DNA of 64,000 nucleotides from assembly GCA_037893225.1 (NCBI GenBank), contig JAZGUH010000557.1:1-64000 (forward strand). The letters run 5' to 3'. Each line of letters opens with the position of its first letter. Within the stretch, counting starts at the first letter, position 1. The notes below the pieces were generated by a model. The model was not told the origin of the DNA. It saw only the letters and a list, made by a program, of their open reading frames with translations, and did not search any database. The position numbers and the translations under genes were made by a program. This DNA comes from Hippasteria phrygiana (taxonomy: Eukaryota > Echinodermata > Asteroidea > Valvatida > Goniasteridae). Positions 45,232-56,262 of this stretch are shown in pieces.

Positions 45232-45667
45232 TAAACGTAGTATGCACGATTTGCCTTTGCTGTAATTTGCAGAAATAAATGGATTTGGGGGTTAGTATTT
45301 TATAGCGTGCTAGCAAATGTAACACTGACCTGTTTAAATTTGTATGTGCATAGATGCTGGGAAAACAGAGAACAAAATTATGTTCTAGTAGTCTGGGTCC
45401 CTGACCATAACGTAGACAAAACGGGGCAATTTATAGACGTCAGTGAATTATCTGGTCGGGGAACTAGACTATTTCCAACGATTGTCGGCCGACAATCGTT
45501 GGAAAACGATATAAATTTCCACTTTTCTTAAAAACGACAGCACAGGTGCCACGATTTCACAGGATGCTTAAGCCTGCTACCGGGTATTTACTTAGTACGG
45601 TATTTCGCAATAATTCAGCAGTTTTGATTTTTGATGTTTGCAAATGATGTATACTACTTTTAACCCT
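45232..45667 (+). mobile_element. MITE family M12, copy 2
   Basis: Same order of blocks as 12110-12520, including TGGGGGTTAGTATTTTATAG-like sequence and AACACTGACCTGTTTAAA. It contains a perfect 28-bp palindrome centred in CGATTGTCGGCCGACAATCG (45477-45504). The right end GATGTATACTACTTTTAA carries TTAA. Confidence 0.78.
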
Positions 45668-45984
45668 TGTATGCTCAAGCTATGGGATGCGGTACTGTAA
45701 TGCACCGAGCATATACAGTACCGGCAATAATACAACGACGCGCTGGGATGGGCAAACACCCGATCCGTTTACATTACATCGGCATGAATTTCATTCATCC
45801 GGTTTCACATCTATGCCAATTAAGACGACTCTGAAATATTGCTGTTACCTCCCAAGATTGAAAACTCTAATGATTTCGATTCAGACTGTATTGGAGCACA
45901 TTTCCTGATGAAAACGCTAATTAGGCCTAATTAAAATAAGCTCCATACTAATTTATACCCCAGCAAAGAAGTCTCTTAAATTTC

Positions 45985-46205
45985 CTTCTTTTTTTTTTAA
46001 TTCACCCAATACAAGGCTAAGGGTTACGATCAGAGGTAGATGGTATAGGGTTGGCGACATTTTTTATTGCCAACCTTACCACACTTAAAGTTTTCATGGG
46101 CCCAGATCTAAATATAGGATAGTACTTCAACAGATTCCAGAGAAATTATCCCAATTGTCACAACTTCCACCGTCGGTGAGACTATCCCACCTCCCCCTAA
46201 ATACC
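45985..46205 (+). repeat. Dispersed repeat family R5, copy E
   Basis: CCCAATACAAGGCTAAGGGTTACGATCAGAGGT, then GGGTTGGCGACATTTT and TTCCAGAGAAATTATCCC. It ends AACTTCCACCGTCGGTGAG. Confidence 0.72.
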
Positions 46206-46249
46206 AAAAACAATGAAATATCTTGCATCTCTCTGCACCATCACCGGCC

Positions 46250-46417
46250 GGTGTAGCGTGAATTTTAGTCACATGAAATACGGGCTCATTGGTAGTAGGC
46301 CTATTGCTCATGCCTAATACGGTGAAGATAATTAGGAGAGTGGCCGGTTTATACGTGAGAGGTTTTAACCAATAATAGGGAAAAAGAGTCCGATTTTCAT
46401 ATGACACCGGTATACAT
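46250..46417 (+). mobile_element. MITE family ACCGGTGTAGCGTGAA, copy 2
   Basis: GCCGGTGTAGCGTGAATTTTAG to TTTTCATATGACACCGG, parallel to 31124-31290. Confidence 0.75.
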
Positions 46418-46459
46418 GTATTGAATCTCACAAAATACTATTTTAAAAATCTCCCTTAA

Positions 46460-47083
46460 AGGGACACATTGCCTTCAAATGTCATGAAATTTTGCTGTTT
46501 GGAAATGTTCCTTATCTTTTATAAGAGTTCCTTATCTTTTATAAGAGTTGTTCATGCAAAAAAACACGTATAATGTGTTGTAATTAGTGAGTAGTGATTA
46601 CAAAACAAAAAAATTGGCCGCTTACCCCTGACATCTGACCCGCGAAACATAGACGTATTTCCAGTACTAAATACCACCGTCTAAATAATGCGCAAAATAT
46701 GCTGTAAGAGTCTTTAGGCTGGCGCCGCAGCCAGTGGCCTTGTAAACCTATCAGATGATCGCCAGGTACAGTTCTCTACCTCGCGACACACATATCGCCA
46801 GTGCTGCGCGCCGTGCCACAGTACATCAAAATGGATCAACAGAACGTACTTCAACCAGATGCGACTGGAAATACGACTGGTGAACACGGTCCGCCATTTT
46901 GTGGAGTCAAAAATTTGGTTCTACAAAATGGCGGACCGTTATTTGTCACGAAATTAAACAAAAAACACGCAATTTGAAGGGATAGTTATGTGAATCTTTA
47001 TATTCTACTTTAAAAAAAGCTTCCCAACCATATCCATTTCAGTTTTATAGCCCAAATCGCAAAATCCAAAGCAATGTGTCCCT
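46460..47083. mobile_element. TTAA-flanked MITE, TIR AGGGACACATTGC
   Basis: AGGGACACATTGC at the left and its inversion at the right, each bounded by TTAA (46456-46459 and 47084-47087), as for piggyBac-type insertions. It is 624 bp. The interior holds a 20-bp tandem duplication (GTTCCTTATCTTTTATAAGA, about 46508-46547) and a foldback CGGTCCGCCATTTTGTGGAG/CTACAAAATGGCGGACCG (46889-46939). No transposase. Confidence 0.82.
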
Positions 47084-47180
47084 TTAAAGCATCTCAGCAC
47101 GTCGCATTGACTGTGTTCGTAGCATATATTATTAATTCATAAATAAGACAGTTTACCCGTTCCTATTTGTCGGGAGCCAT

Positions 47181-47575
47181 CTATGGCAAGCCAAAGCGGA
47201 ATTAATTCAAAACACCGTTTTTCTTGCAAGAACAAAAAAATCATTCAAGATAAACGCAAAATTATCATGCAAGACCAAAATTATCATGCAAGACCAAAAT
47301 TTTCATGCAAGATCAAAATTTTCATGCAAGATCAAAATTTTCATGCAAGACCAAAATTATCATGCAAGATCAAAATTTTCATGCAAGACCAAAATTATCA
47401 TGCAAGATCAAAATTTTCATGCAAGATCAAAATTTTCATGCAAGACCAAAATTTCAATGCAAGATCAAAATTATCATGCAAGACCAAAATTTCTATGCAA
47501 GACCTAAATTTCAATGCAAGACCAAATTTATCATGCAAGACCTAAATTTTCGTGCAAGACCAAAAAAAATCGGGC
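47181..47575 (+). repeat. 19-bp minisatellite with conserved head, array 1
   Basis: An 84-nt head (CTATGGCAAGCCAAAGCGG...) leads into 16 units of exactly 19 bp, CATGCAAGACCAAAATTAT and variants, starting at 47266, 47285, 47304 and so on to 47551. Variation is limited to a few positions (GACC/GATC, TTAT/TTTT/TTTC). Because 19 is not a multiple of 3, all three forward frames stay open (MQDQNFHARSKFSCKIKI repeats), so these frames are not evidence of a protein. Confidence 0.95.
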
Positions 47576-47927
47576 AGACCAACAAAAATTAAAAATTGGG
47601 CAAGAACCACGTCCCCAGGGGCTTACTTTTTTAATATATCGTTTCCAAAACTCGCTACCCGGCCCCGGACTCGTATCGATATCTCGATTCAATCATGTTG
47701 CACAATCTGCTAAAGGAAAAGTGTTTCCTTGTACTTAAGCGTCAAGAAACAAGGTGACACTAAACTGGACAGCAATCTGGCCGAAATCGATCGTGCAGTA
47801 GCGGCGACTGTGGATGTCACGGAATGTCACGGGACTGTCGATGTCCCGTCCGGGTTTCATCTGGAATGATAAGCTCGATCGATTTTCCTTCCTCCATGGC
47901 TCCGTACTACTATTCACTGCAGGAAAC

Positions 47928-48317
47928 GGAAAGATTTTACTTTAATACCACCCCCCCCCCCCCCCCCACTAAAATCGGTCAGGAATAGCAAAATCTTAGA
48001 AATAACCAACCCTCCTTGATCATAACTATGACACAACCTGTTATTTCAAGATTTAGGCCCATGTCAGTAGAATCTGTAAAAATGAGGCAGAAATTATATG
48101 TACATGTACGTAAACAATTCCTTCATGCGTCGAGTGTGCCAAAAACATTTAACACAGAAAACGCAACCTTCATTTCTTCTCCTTTATTGCACGAAAATTT
48201 CCCAACTAAATTCTCTAAATTAAAGGTTGTGCCAATACAATTCTGAACAGAAATGGTTCATTTTTGATTTGCTGTTTCAGACTGATTTTTGTGGGGTATT
48301 AAAGTAAAATCTTTCCG
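47928..48317 (+). mobile_element. MITE family GGAAAGATTTTACTTTAA, copy 2
   Basis: CGGAAAGATTTTACTTTAAT, a long C run, then ACTAAAATCGGTCAGGAATA; right end GTGGGGTATTAAAGTAAAATC...TTTCCG. Parallels 28927-29343 through CTTATTTAAGATTTA-like and AAATAACCAACCCTCCTTGA blocks. Confidence 0.82.
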
Positions 48318-49284
48318 TATTAAAAAATTGCTATCGGGTTGATCAAAGTTATATTTTGTTATATGCAATCTCACTTATTTAATAACTTTATTAAAATTGT
48401 AAGCCGGGCATCTCAATCAACTAACATGATTTGTTGACAACATTTTGAAATTATAGCTCGCTACTACATAGGGGCCATACATTTTTACGAGGAAGCTGGG
48501 TTAAATATGGCATCCAAGGTGCACATTTTCATTTTGTAAAATAGTAACTGCTGTAAGTAGTAAAGCAAGTTCTGATAGCCATTATGAAAACCAAAGCAAA
48601 CATTTACGCGAGATTGAGCTGTTCTAGTAATCCTTATGTTCATCTTAAATGTCTGCTTAAAGATGCTTTCTGTGTTTCTAGTGTCTTAATTTATTTTTTT
48701 AAAGGAAAACAAATATCTCACTAGTGCTTCATATCAGAATATTCCTGCAATTTATTTATTGTTTATACATATACAGATGTACACGCATGTTGCCTGTCAT
48801 TCTACCTCATTATCACTGTATGTCCATGGTTTCAATCAAAAAGCAATGCGAAATGGTATTTAGTAACAATAGTAATTAAGGTTTTCAAAATAGACAATTT
48901 AAAAAAGACAACTTAAGTTTGAAGTATTCTCATGAAACTGATCAAAGTAGTTCAAATTGTTCTTAAATTTACATTTTTAAACCAATTCATCAGAAATATT
49001 TGTTCAGTCCCCTTAACAAAAACGTTTTTTTTTTTTTTTTTGGGGGGGGGGGAGTTGCCAGACAGACTAATCGCCCCTTGTAAAATCACGCCTGTATTGC
49101 AAGGGTGTTAGATTGAGTATGAAACTACTCTTGTGACGTCACTCTATTCAGAAAAGTGTCGATTCTTTTTTAAGAATGTACAGCTAAGTTAATTGACTTA
49201 ATTCATCTCATACCTCAAATCATTAGTAACAATGGACACATTTTGTTCCCTTTAAATCTTGACAGGTGAAAGGGACGTAGTTTA

Positions 49285-49395
49285 AGTCGGAGAAACGACT
49301 CAAAAGATGGACATTCTTTGATTGGAATGGGCTCGGATGCTTTGCGTCCTCGCCCATTCCAATCAAAGAATGTCCACTTTATTGTCGTTTCTCCT
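49285..49395. repeat. Foldback with about 40-bp arms
   Basis: GGAGAAACGACTCAAAAGAT then GGACATTCTTTGATTGGAATGGGC is mirrored by GCCCATTCCAATCAAAGAATGTCC and GTCGTTTCTCC. The loop is about 20 nt. Non-coding. Confidence 0.85.
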
Positions 49396-49983
49396 TAACA
49401 TATTTATCATTTTGATCTTTTCAACAATGTCTACAAAAATATAATCAATCCATTTATTGAATATATCTTAAAAATGGTATTTCTCAAATTTCACATGCTG
49501 CTCATCATGGAATGGACAATAATAAATGTTATTACATAAATTTGTAAACTTTTGTCAGAAATTTATTTATTTTTATCTTATTAATTGTAATACTAACTGA
49601 AACAATAAATTAGATAGTGGAAAGTGCTTTTAGCATTGGATTTAGCTAAATGTTTTACTTCCAACAGCTATTTGAAAAAAATTGGGCATTGACCACTATC
49701 TTGCAATATTAATTCAAAAGTTTGTAGAAAATAGATTGCCACAGTCCACTGTTGTTCTCAAACCTTACAGTTCCAGCTAAAGAATGGCAGTATTAAGTTA
49801 TAAAACAGTCACCGATATTTAAAACATCGTGAATATCACATTGTATTATTCAAGGCTTTTTGAGGTCCATAAAGGAACAAGACTGAAGAATGAGAGGCTC
49901 TATATTATGTAATGGTTGATGGTCCATCGGATGGCACATTAAGAAAGCGATCCCTTGGTAGTACTTGCATCTGGTCGCGTTAA

Positions 49984-50663
49984 GCCCCAGTCCCACTAGG
50001 ACCTGCGATTTCCTGCAACCAGTTCAGTCGTGCGACAAGGCCGGTCATGGGTAGTCGTGAATATTTCCTGCGATTTGAGCCTACATGTAGCAGTTACATT
50101 GTAAGACCAGTCGTGCGACCTGTAGAAGACTTGTTTCCGACTGATAGCAGCATTAATCGCACGACTGTCGCACGACTACCCAAGACTACGTAGTACGTAC
50201 AAGTGGTAAGGTCCTGTCACACGACTGGCTACGACCAATCGTACGACTATTCGTACGACTATTCGTACGACTTGTCGTGGAGTCGCACGACTAGTCTTGT
50301 TTAGTCGTGCATCTAGTCGTGCAATCAGGTCTAAGTGCACGACAAGTCGTGCTAGTAGTCGTGGAAAGTCGTGCGACTGTTGTACGACAGGAGAATCCTA
50401 CGATCAGCCACGACAATGAAGGACCACCCAAGACTTGTCCCACGACCATCGCACGACAAATGACTAGGCTGCGACAAGATGAAACTAATTCAGTCGCAGC
50501 CAGGTTTTTAAACAGTTTATAAACCTGTCTGCGACTGATTTCGGTCGTGCGAATATCCAAGACCACTGAAGACTTGTGGCACGACTTTTCTAAGATTGCC
50601 TGCGATTTCCTGCCGCAGCTTGTCGTAAGTTGTCGTACATGTAACTCCTAGTGGGACTAGGGC
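49984..50663. mobile_element. TTAA-flanked MITE rich in GTCGTGCGACT
   Basis: GCCCCAGTCCCACTAGGA and TCCTAGTGGGACTAGGGC are terminal inverted repeats, each bounded by TTAA (49980-49983, 50664-50667). The interior 600 bp repeats GTCGTGCGACTAGTCGTGCG-like palindromic words and shares CCTGCGATTTCCTGC near both ends. It is 680 bp, non-coding. Confidence 0.85.
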
Positions 50664-51749
50664 TTAAAGTAATGAAAGACACTTTCTCGGAAGAAAATGA
50701 CTTTAGCTGCAATGTCTGCTCAAAATCCAAGTAGCTTCATCAGTGCCGCCTCATCAGTGAAATTCAACAAGGCATACAATGTAAGTACAACATGCAACAT
50801 AGAAAGCCAAAATAATTGCCTTGACTGAAAAAATAAGATCACAGTAAAATCAAGTTGCCTTTCTTCCTTGATAAATGAATGGAGTGCCCAGTCGATCCAG
50901 TCCTCAGTGAAGTCCAAAAAGGCGAGCACAAAAGATTATTTTCCTACATCAGATAAAAATCCAGTTTCTTCTGCCTTGATCATGCTGGTGGAGTTTCTAC
51001 GTACGGGCCCTTGGAAATTTGAAGACCCTTTCCTTCAGTGACTGGTGGTAGACCCTTCCCTCGACCCTCGTGCTGAAAAAAGGGAAAACAATAGTAAAAT
51101 ACATGTAAAAGGAATATTCAGGATGGTCGGATCCTTCCCTCAGATGTTGATATAGTCTGCTTAGTGCTAATTAGTAATATCTTTAGGATGTCCTGATTAA
51201 GGCCCATTAACGAAATTTATTGGGAAATGTTAAACTTGTCAGGCAAATTCAATGGAAAGTGGAAACAATTTGCTGGAACATGTCAAGTTGTGCAAGTTGT
51301 GCAGTTTGGGAAATCAACAAAAACATGTATTACCGCATCAATCTAAATATACGGAATTCGAGGAAATAACCCCGCTTTCAATTTTCATTTTGCTTGCTCA
51401 CCTGAGATGCAGAAGCTATACTAGCGATTCGCAATAATAGGGCCCGCGATTCGCCCGGTAGGTAGCTGCCTGTGGCTATTGTATGGCTCCCAGACGTCAT
51501 ATACACACGATGAACTGCACCAGACTAGTAACTTTTCAGCCTCTTTCCGTTAAAAGAAATATATATTTTTCTAATTATTCAGCGTGTAGTGCTCATTAAC
51601 AAACAAGATTCACAAAAAACCTATTCCTATCTCTAATATTTATTTCTATTGAACGAACCAAAAAGAAATCATCCTACTTAGGTAAATAACGAAGGGGTTC
51701 TTTTTGCGCCTCGACCCACGGCCGGCCTAATCACGTGATAGTCACGTGC

Positions 51750-52271
51750 ATCTTGCACGAAAATTTTGGTCTTGCCCGATTTTTGTTAGTCTTGCACGAA
51801 CATTTTGGTCTTGCACGATAAATTTGGTCTTGCATTGAAATTTAGGTCTTGCATTGAAATTTAGGTCTTGCATAGAAATTTAGGTCTTGCATGATAATTT
51901 TGGTCTTGCGTGATAATTTTGTTCTTGCATGATAATTTTGGTCTTGCATTGCCATTTGGAAATTTTGATCTTGCATGAAAATTTTGATCTTGCATGAAAA
52001 TTTTGATCTTGCATGAAAATGTTGGTCTTGCATGAAAATTTTGATCTTGCATGAAAATTTTGATCTTGCATGAAAATTTTGATCTTGCATGAAAATTTTG
52101 ATCTTGCATGAAAATTTTGATCTTGCATGAAAATTTTGATCTTGCATGATAATTTTGATCTTGCAGGATAATTTTGGTCTTGCAGGATAATTTTGCGTTT
52201 ATCTTGAATGATTTTTTTGTTCTTGCAAGAAAAACGGTGTTTTGAATTAATTCCGCTTTGGCTTGCCATAG
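51750..52271 (-). repeat. 19-bp minisatellite with conserved head, array 2 (inverse)
   Basis: On the minus strand this repeats the 84-nt head of array 1 without visible change (52271 down to about 52188), then about 22 units of the 19-bp repeat, with one irregular unit near 51940-51960. It is oriented opposite to array 1, 4.2 kb away. ATCACGTG occurs close to both edges (51730-51737 and 52274-52281), which may be a target duplication or may be chance because CACGTG is palindromic. Confidence 0.95.
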
Positions 52272-52384
52272 CCATCACGTGGTTGGTTTTAAACGGCCGA
52301 TAAAACACCAACCGGTTTTAAACACTTTATCCGTTGTCACCGTGACACAAAATGTAGAGTCCTACGAAATCCGGTAAATTTTAT

Positions 52385-52490
52385 TGGTGGAACACTTGAG
52401 CGACCAGTCACTCTCCTAATAACGCAAGCGCAATACTACCGATGCGTCCGTATTTATAGTACATAATTTCACACTACACACCGGCACTGC
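52385..52490 (-). repeat. Partial, inverse relative of MITE family ACCGGTGTAGCGTGAA
   Basis: CCAGTCACTCTCCTAATAA and AATTTCACACTACACACCGG correspond to the inverse of GGAGAGTGGCCGG and the ACCGGTGTAGCGTGAA end. The far end is missing. Confidence 0.55.
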
Positions 52491-52507
52491 TGCGTTCTGC
52501 ACCACCT

Positions 52508-52549
52508 GGCGAGCGCGTCGCGCGCGTCACGCGCGTCACGCGCGCGTCA
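52508..52549. repeat. Short CGCGCGTCA tandem repeat
   Basis: Alternating CG with TCA interruptions (CGCGTCGCGCGCGTCACGCG...). Such purine-pyrimidine alternation can adopt left-handed DNA in principle; nothing more can be said. Confidence 0.7.
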
Positions 52550-52689
52550 ATTTCCATAATGTTTAGCACTACTCGCGCGTGGCACGAATCATTAAATAGC
52601 TAAAGGGGTGTTTCACAGACCAAGGTAAAAAAAAATTAACCAAAATCATTGGAAATTTATAATTTTCGGAGGTTTTTGCTGAATTATAC

Positions 52690-52840
52690 AAAAAGGTATT
52701 TTATGAATGGGAATAATATGTGCTGGGCCGGTTTTAAGGCCTTCGGCTCGGGTCATTATCAATCGCCCAATCCCCAAGGCGGTTTTAAACGTAGGTAGTT
52801 TAAAACCGACCCAGCACATATTTATTCCGTTATTCATAAA
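52690..52840. repeat. Foldback with about 38-bp arms
   Basis: TTATGAATGGGAATAATATG and TGCTGGGCCGGTTTTAA at the left match TTTAAAACCGACCCAGCACA and TATTTATTCCGTTATTCATAAA at the right. The loop is about 75 nt. Confidence 0.78.
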
Positions 52841-54339
52841 CCTCTGAACTGTCTCTTGTAGTTGTTCGTCTGTCTTGAGTCTTGAGTAGGCACATGTTGC
52901 TTTATGCAACTGTGCTTTTATAGGCTTTGCCCTCTGTAGGCCTATTAGCTTTTGCATTTCGTGTTCGTTGTACTTGTTGCTGGAATGAAAGGAATGTTTC
53001 TGAATGAGAAATTATCAAGTAAGAATGGAAATATGTATAGGCCCCTACTTGAATAGAGATACCATTTTGATTTGTAAGTTCATGTTGGCGTATTATGTGG
53101 TTTTACGCAAGAAATGTGAATTGTTTACCCCGAGTGTTATCATAAGAGGTCATGTTCTGTGAATTATGTTTTGACGTGTAATAATTTGGGAAGTTGTGGT
53201 GTTGTCACATTGGGCGTGGGTCGCACCTGAATAATGGCACTTAATTTGTATATCCTAGCCTATTATATTAACTACCGGTACATGAATATGCATCGTACTA
53301 TTCTATTGTGTAAAAACTAGTGATGAACTGCACTGCAGGCACTTCGTAAACTTTTCATTAAGCCTAATTAAGTTATATTTCGAATGACAACAGACTTATT
53401 CATGCTATTACACAAGTCTGATTTAATTAAACGCGTATGATTATGCTGAATGTTTTATGCACTTACACGGTGCATTGCTATATGTAGGCCTAATGTTGTT
53501 TTCAAGTACCTAAATAAACTGGTGCTCATTGCGTTGCGAATGTTGGCAATGAAAATGAGGTGGTCGATCTGAGAAAAGATAACTTGCGTGGAAACAACAC
53601 CCTATAAAAACAAAACCTGTATGATATTGTCATTGGACCAAGTTCCTCGGCTGAATAACACCCGTAACAGACTAGATCACCTGAGATGACCACCAAGTTC
53701 TGCCGGCTTCGGGGTGTTAACATTATACTCGTATTTTTCTCACAGACCACGTAACCTGAGGCTGGGCCAGGAAATTAGGAGATGGAAAAAACACAGGAGA
53801 AAGGAGATCAGCCCGGGATAGAAGTCCCGAGAAATAGATCTGGGGGCTGGGTCGTGATGCATGAATGATGTCAGGGATTTCCCGTAGGACTCCATTATAC
53901 CCGCCCACCCTGGCTTATCACCTTTCTCTAAAGGCTGTAGGCCCCCTACTTCCTTGCCGCAGCCTGAAAACAATGTGTTTGTGAAATGAAGAAGGAGTGT
54001 GTTGCGACAGTATGTGAATAGCGGGAAGGATCTTAACTAGACTGTCCCAATTGCCATTGTCATTTTTCTAGAACAAAAAGTCAAGCGCAGTGAAAGGTTT
54101 AAAAAGAAACTAGATACTCAGTGCAAAATATATCTGTTCGAAAAAAATTAAAGAGTGGTCCCTCTAAGTTGTCATGAGGAACGAAATTGATACGTGGAAC
54201 GCTGTCTAGGGTAGTCGATGATTGTTTTTGTTGCATTGGGTCACAGGATAATGTCAAGTTCTTTTGCAAATGAAATTTCTTGAGTGTGTATTGACAAAAC
54301 ACGGTCAGGGGTTGTAATTTATTGAGGCTGATGAGTTTG

Positions 54340-55210
54340 GCGGTATGGATGGATGGATGGGTGTGTGCTCTTGTATTGTACTACGTTCGAGGACAAGAGG
54401 AGAAAGAAAATACAAAAGAATCTTTCTTGTCCTCGAGAGTCGGTCTTTTGGAAAAATCGGTCCTCGAACGTAAAGATACGTGCTTAGTCTATGGGGTTGG
54501 GTTATATTAAAGGAAGAATATGAAACACAAAGCACTGTCCTCACGAGTATAGGAAAGTAGGACTGTGTACAAGCGTTACATACGTTGTGTGGACCTCGGA
54601 ACAAAAGATGTCCAAACTAGGCAGGTAGCGAAGACATTGTGTGGACTTGCCCACGTCCACGCTTGGTTTTTCCCTCTCTGAAAAAGAGCTCTAGAGGTAA
54701 AATTGGGTTAGGGTTATATTTGAAAAAGTGAAGGGTAACACTTCAGGGGGCCACTATCAAAAATTGGGGTTAACATTTTTTCTGGATGTGAGAAAATGAG
54801 TATTTTGGCCGATAATTATTAACTACACTAATACAAAGGAATGCCCTCACAAGTAATGTAATGTATGTGTGTGAGTTTGTTTTTGCATACAATAGGGGAC
54901 CTTTAACAATAGAGGCAATAGGGTCCCCGGTTGAGAAAGGTCCCCGTTTGAAAATCGTGTACAAAACCAATAAAGGCCCTTGCCAAAAAGTTAAAGTATG
55001 AACAATAGGAGGACAATAGGAGGTCCCCGATTGCAGGCGTTTACACACTTGGGTGTGTGTATGTGTGTGCATGAGTTTGTATAGCCATTCAAACCGTGGA
55101 TCTTTAACAAAGAGGACAATAGGGTCCACGATTGAGTCAAGGTCCACGATTGTTTCCCAATCATCTTTATGGTCACGTTCCTGGAAGACAAGATTGGGAT
55201 CACAATGGAG
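54340..55210 (+). repeat. Dispersed repeat with CGAGGACAAG hairpin, copies 2 and 3
   Basis: ACGTTCGAGGACAAGAGGAG...TCTTTCTTGTCCTCGAGAGTC and AATCGGTCCTCGAACGTA (54382-54472) repeat the 31882-31968 foldback. Downstream, AATAGGGTCCCCGGTTGAG, AATCGTGTACAAAACCAATA and two more GGACAATAGG(A/G)GTCC blocks are looser relatives of 31720-31850. A GT-rich run lies at 55050-55075 and ATGG repeats at 54345-54360. Confidence 0.65.
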
Positions 55211-55998
55211 TGACTCACATTGGAACCACATTGTCTCATTCTGAATCTAAAACAGGGAACGTAAAGGTTATAGGTCATGATTGCCAGAGAAGATTTATCT
55301 TACATGGATTTCAATTTATTACAATATAGTTCATACGTCATTTTTTCTGATGGATTTTGCTATACGTATTCATGTTTCTTTTTCTAGCACTTTGCGAAAC
55401 AGAAATACATCTTATTCTTGTCTTGGTGTTGTGACTCGAAACGTCGCTCTGACTTATTTTGTCCCAATCACTGCATCTTTAAAACAAGGATCATTCACTC
55501 GATAGATGTGTCATAGTTGTGACGATTTGTTTGTCTGTTTAAGTTTTTGTCCGTCCGTTATTTTGTTTCATTTATTCGTTTAGTTGTTTGTTTGGAAGTT
55601 CGACCCTATTTCGTGCTGTTTGTTCGTTTAAGATGTTTCTGTTTCAAGGTCTGGTTTTGTTGTATGTGGAAATATTTCGACGCAAAAGACCATTTACTAA
55701 ATAATACTGTACAGCAGGAGAAATTACCTCACGGAATGGTTAGTATTTAACTATCTTTAAGTTGAGGGGATTTAGATGATTGCGGATATTCCAGTGGGTC
55801 GTTGCCATACATAATAGTGATTTTAAAAGATGTAATTTTATTTTATCCTGTTTGTAGCATTTTGTATTCGAGTTAGAATCTAAGGTTTTAAGTTAACGTT
55901 GGCATGGACCCTTTGCTTGGGTTGATAGAGAGGCTTTACATGCAAGCTTTGGCTACTTGAATGGATTCTTACGTAATAGCTTGGCATCTTACGTAATT

Positions 55999-56262
55999 GG
56001 GTCATTCCATACATTTGAGGTCCAAAAGTATGACACTTTGGTGTCCCTGTTACATAGTGACATGTTTAAGATTTTGCAATTCCGGACACATTATTTAATG
56101 CCTTCTATCTACAAGACCGATTGTGTAAAAGCAAAATACCTGCCAAACAAGCAAAAAGTAGTGTGAAGTCAATAATGATACTTGATGGAAATTACACATA
56201 AACGTAAAGCGACACCAAAAAATGTCACACTTTTGTACCCCACATTATTTTATGGAATGACC
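55999..56262. mobile_element. MITE, TIR GGTCATTCCATA
   Basis: GGTCATTCCATACATTTGAGG...AAAAGTATGACACTTTGGTGTC is mirrored by GACACCAAAAAATGTCACAC...TATTTTATGGAATGACC. It is about 264 bp. Frames inside are by-products. Confidence 0.8.

Noticed and set aside
47183..47545. 120-codon frame starting MASQSGINSKHRF with Lys/Phe/Asp repeats, and its relative at 52311-51880
   Set aside because: It is a by-product of a 19-bp minisatellite that leaves every forward frame open. The shared start is nucleotide identity of the repeat head, not protein conservation.
47181..47575. CRISPR-like array (regular short repeats)
   Set aside because: The units are contiguous with no spacers, and the window is animal nuclear DNA.
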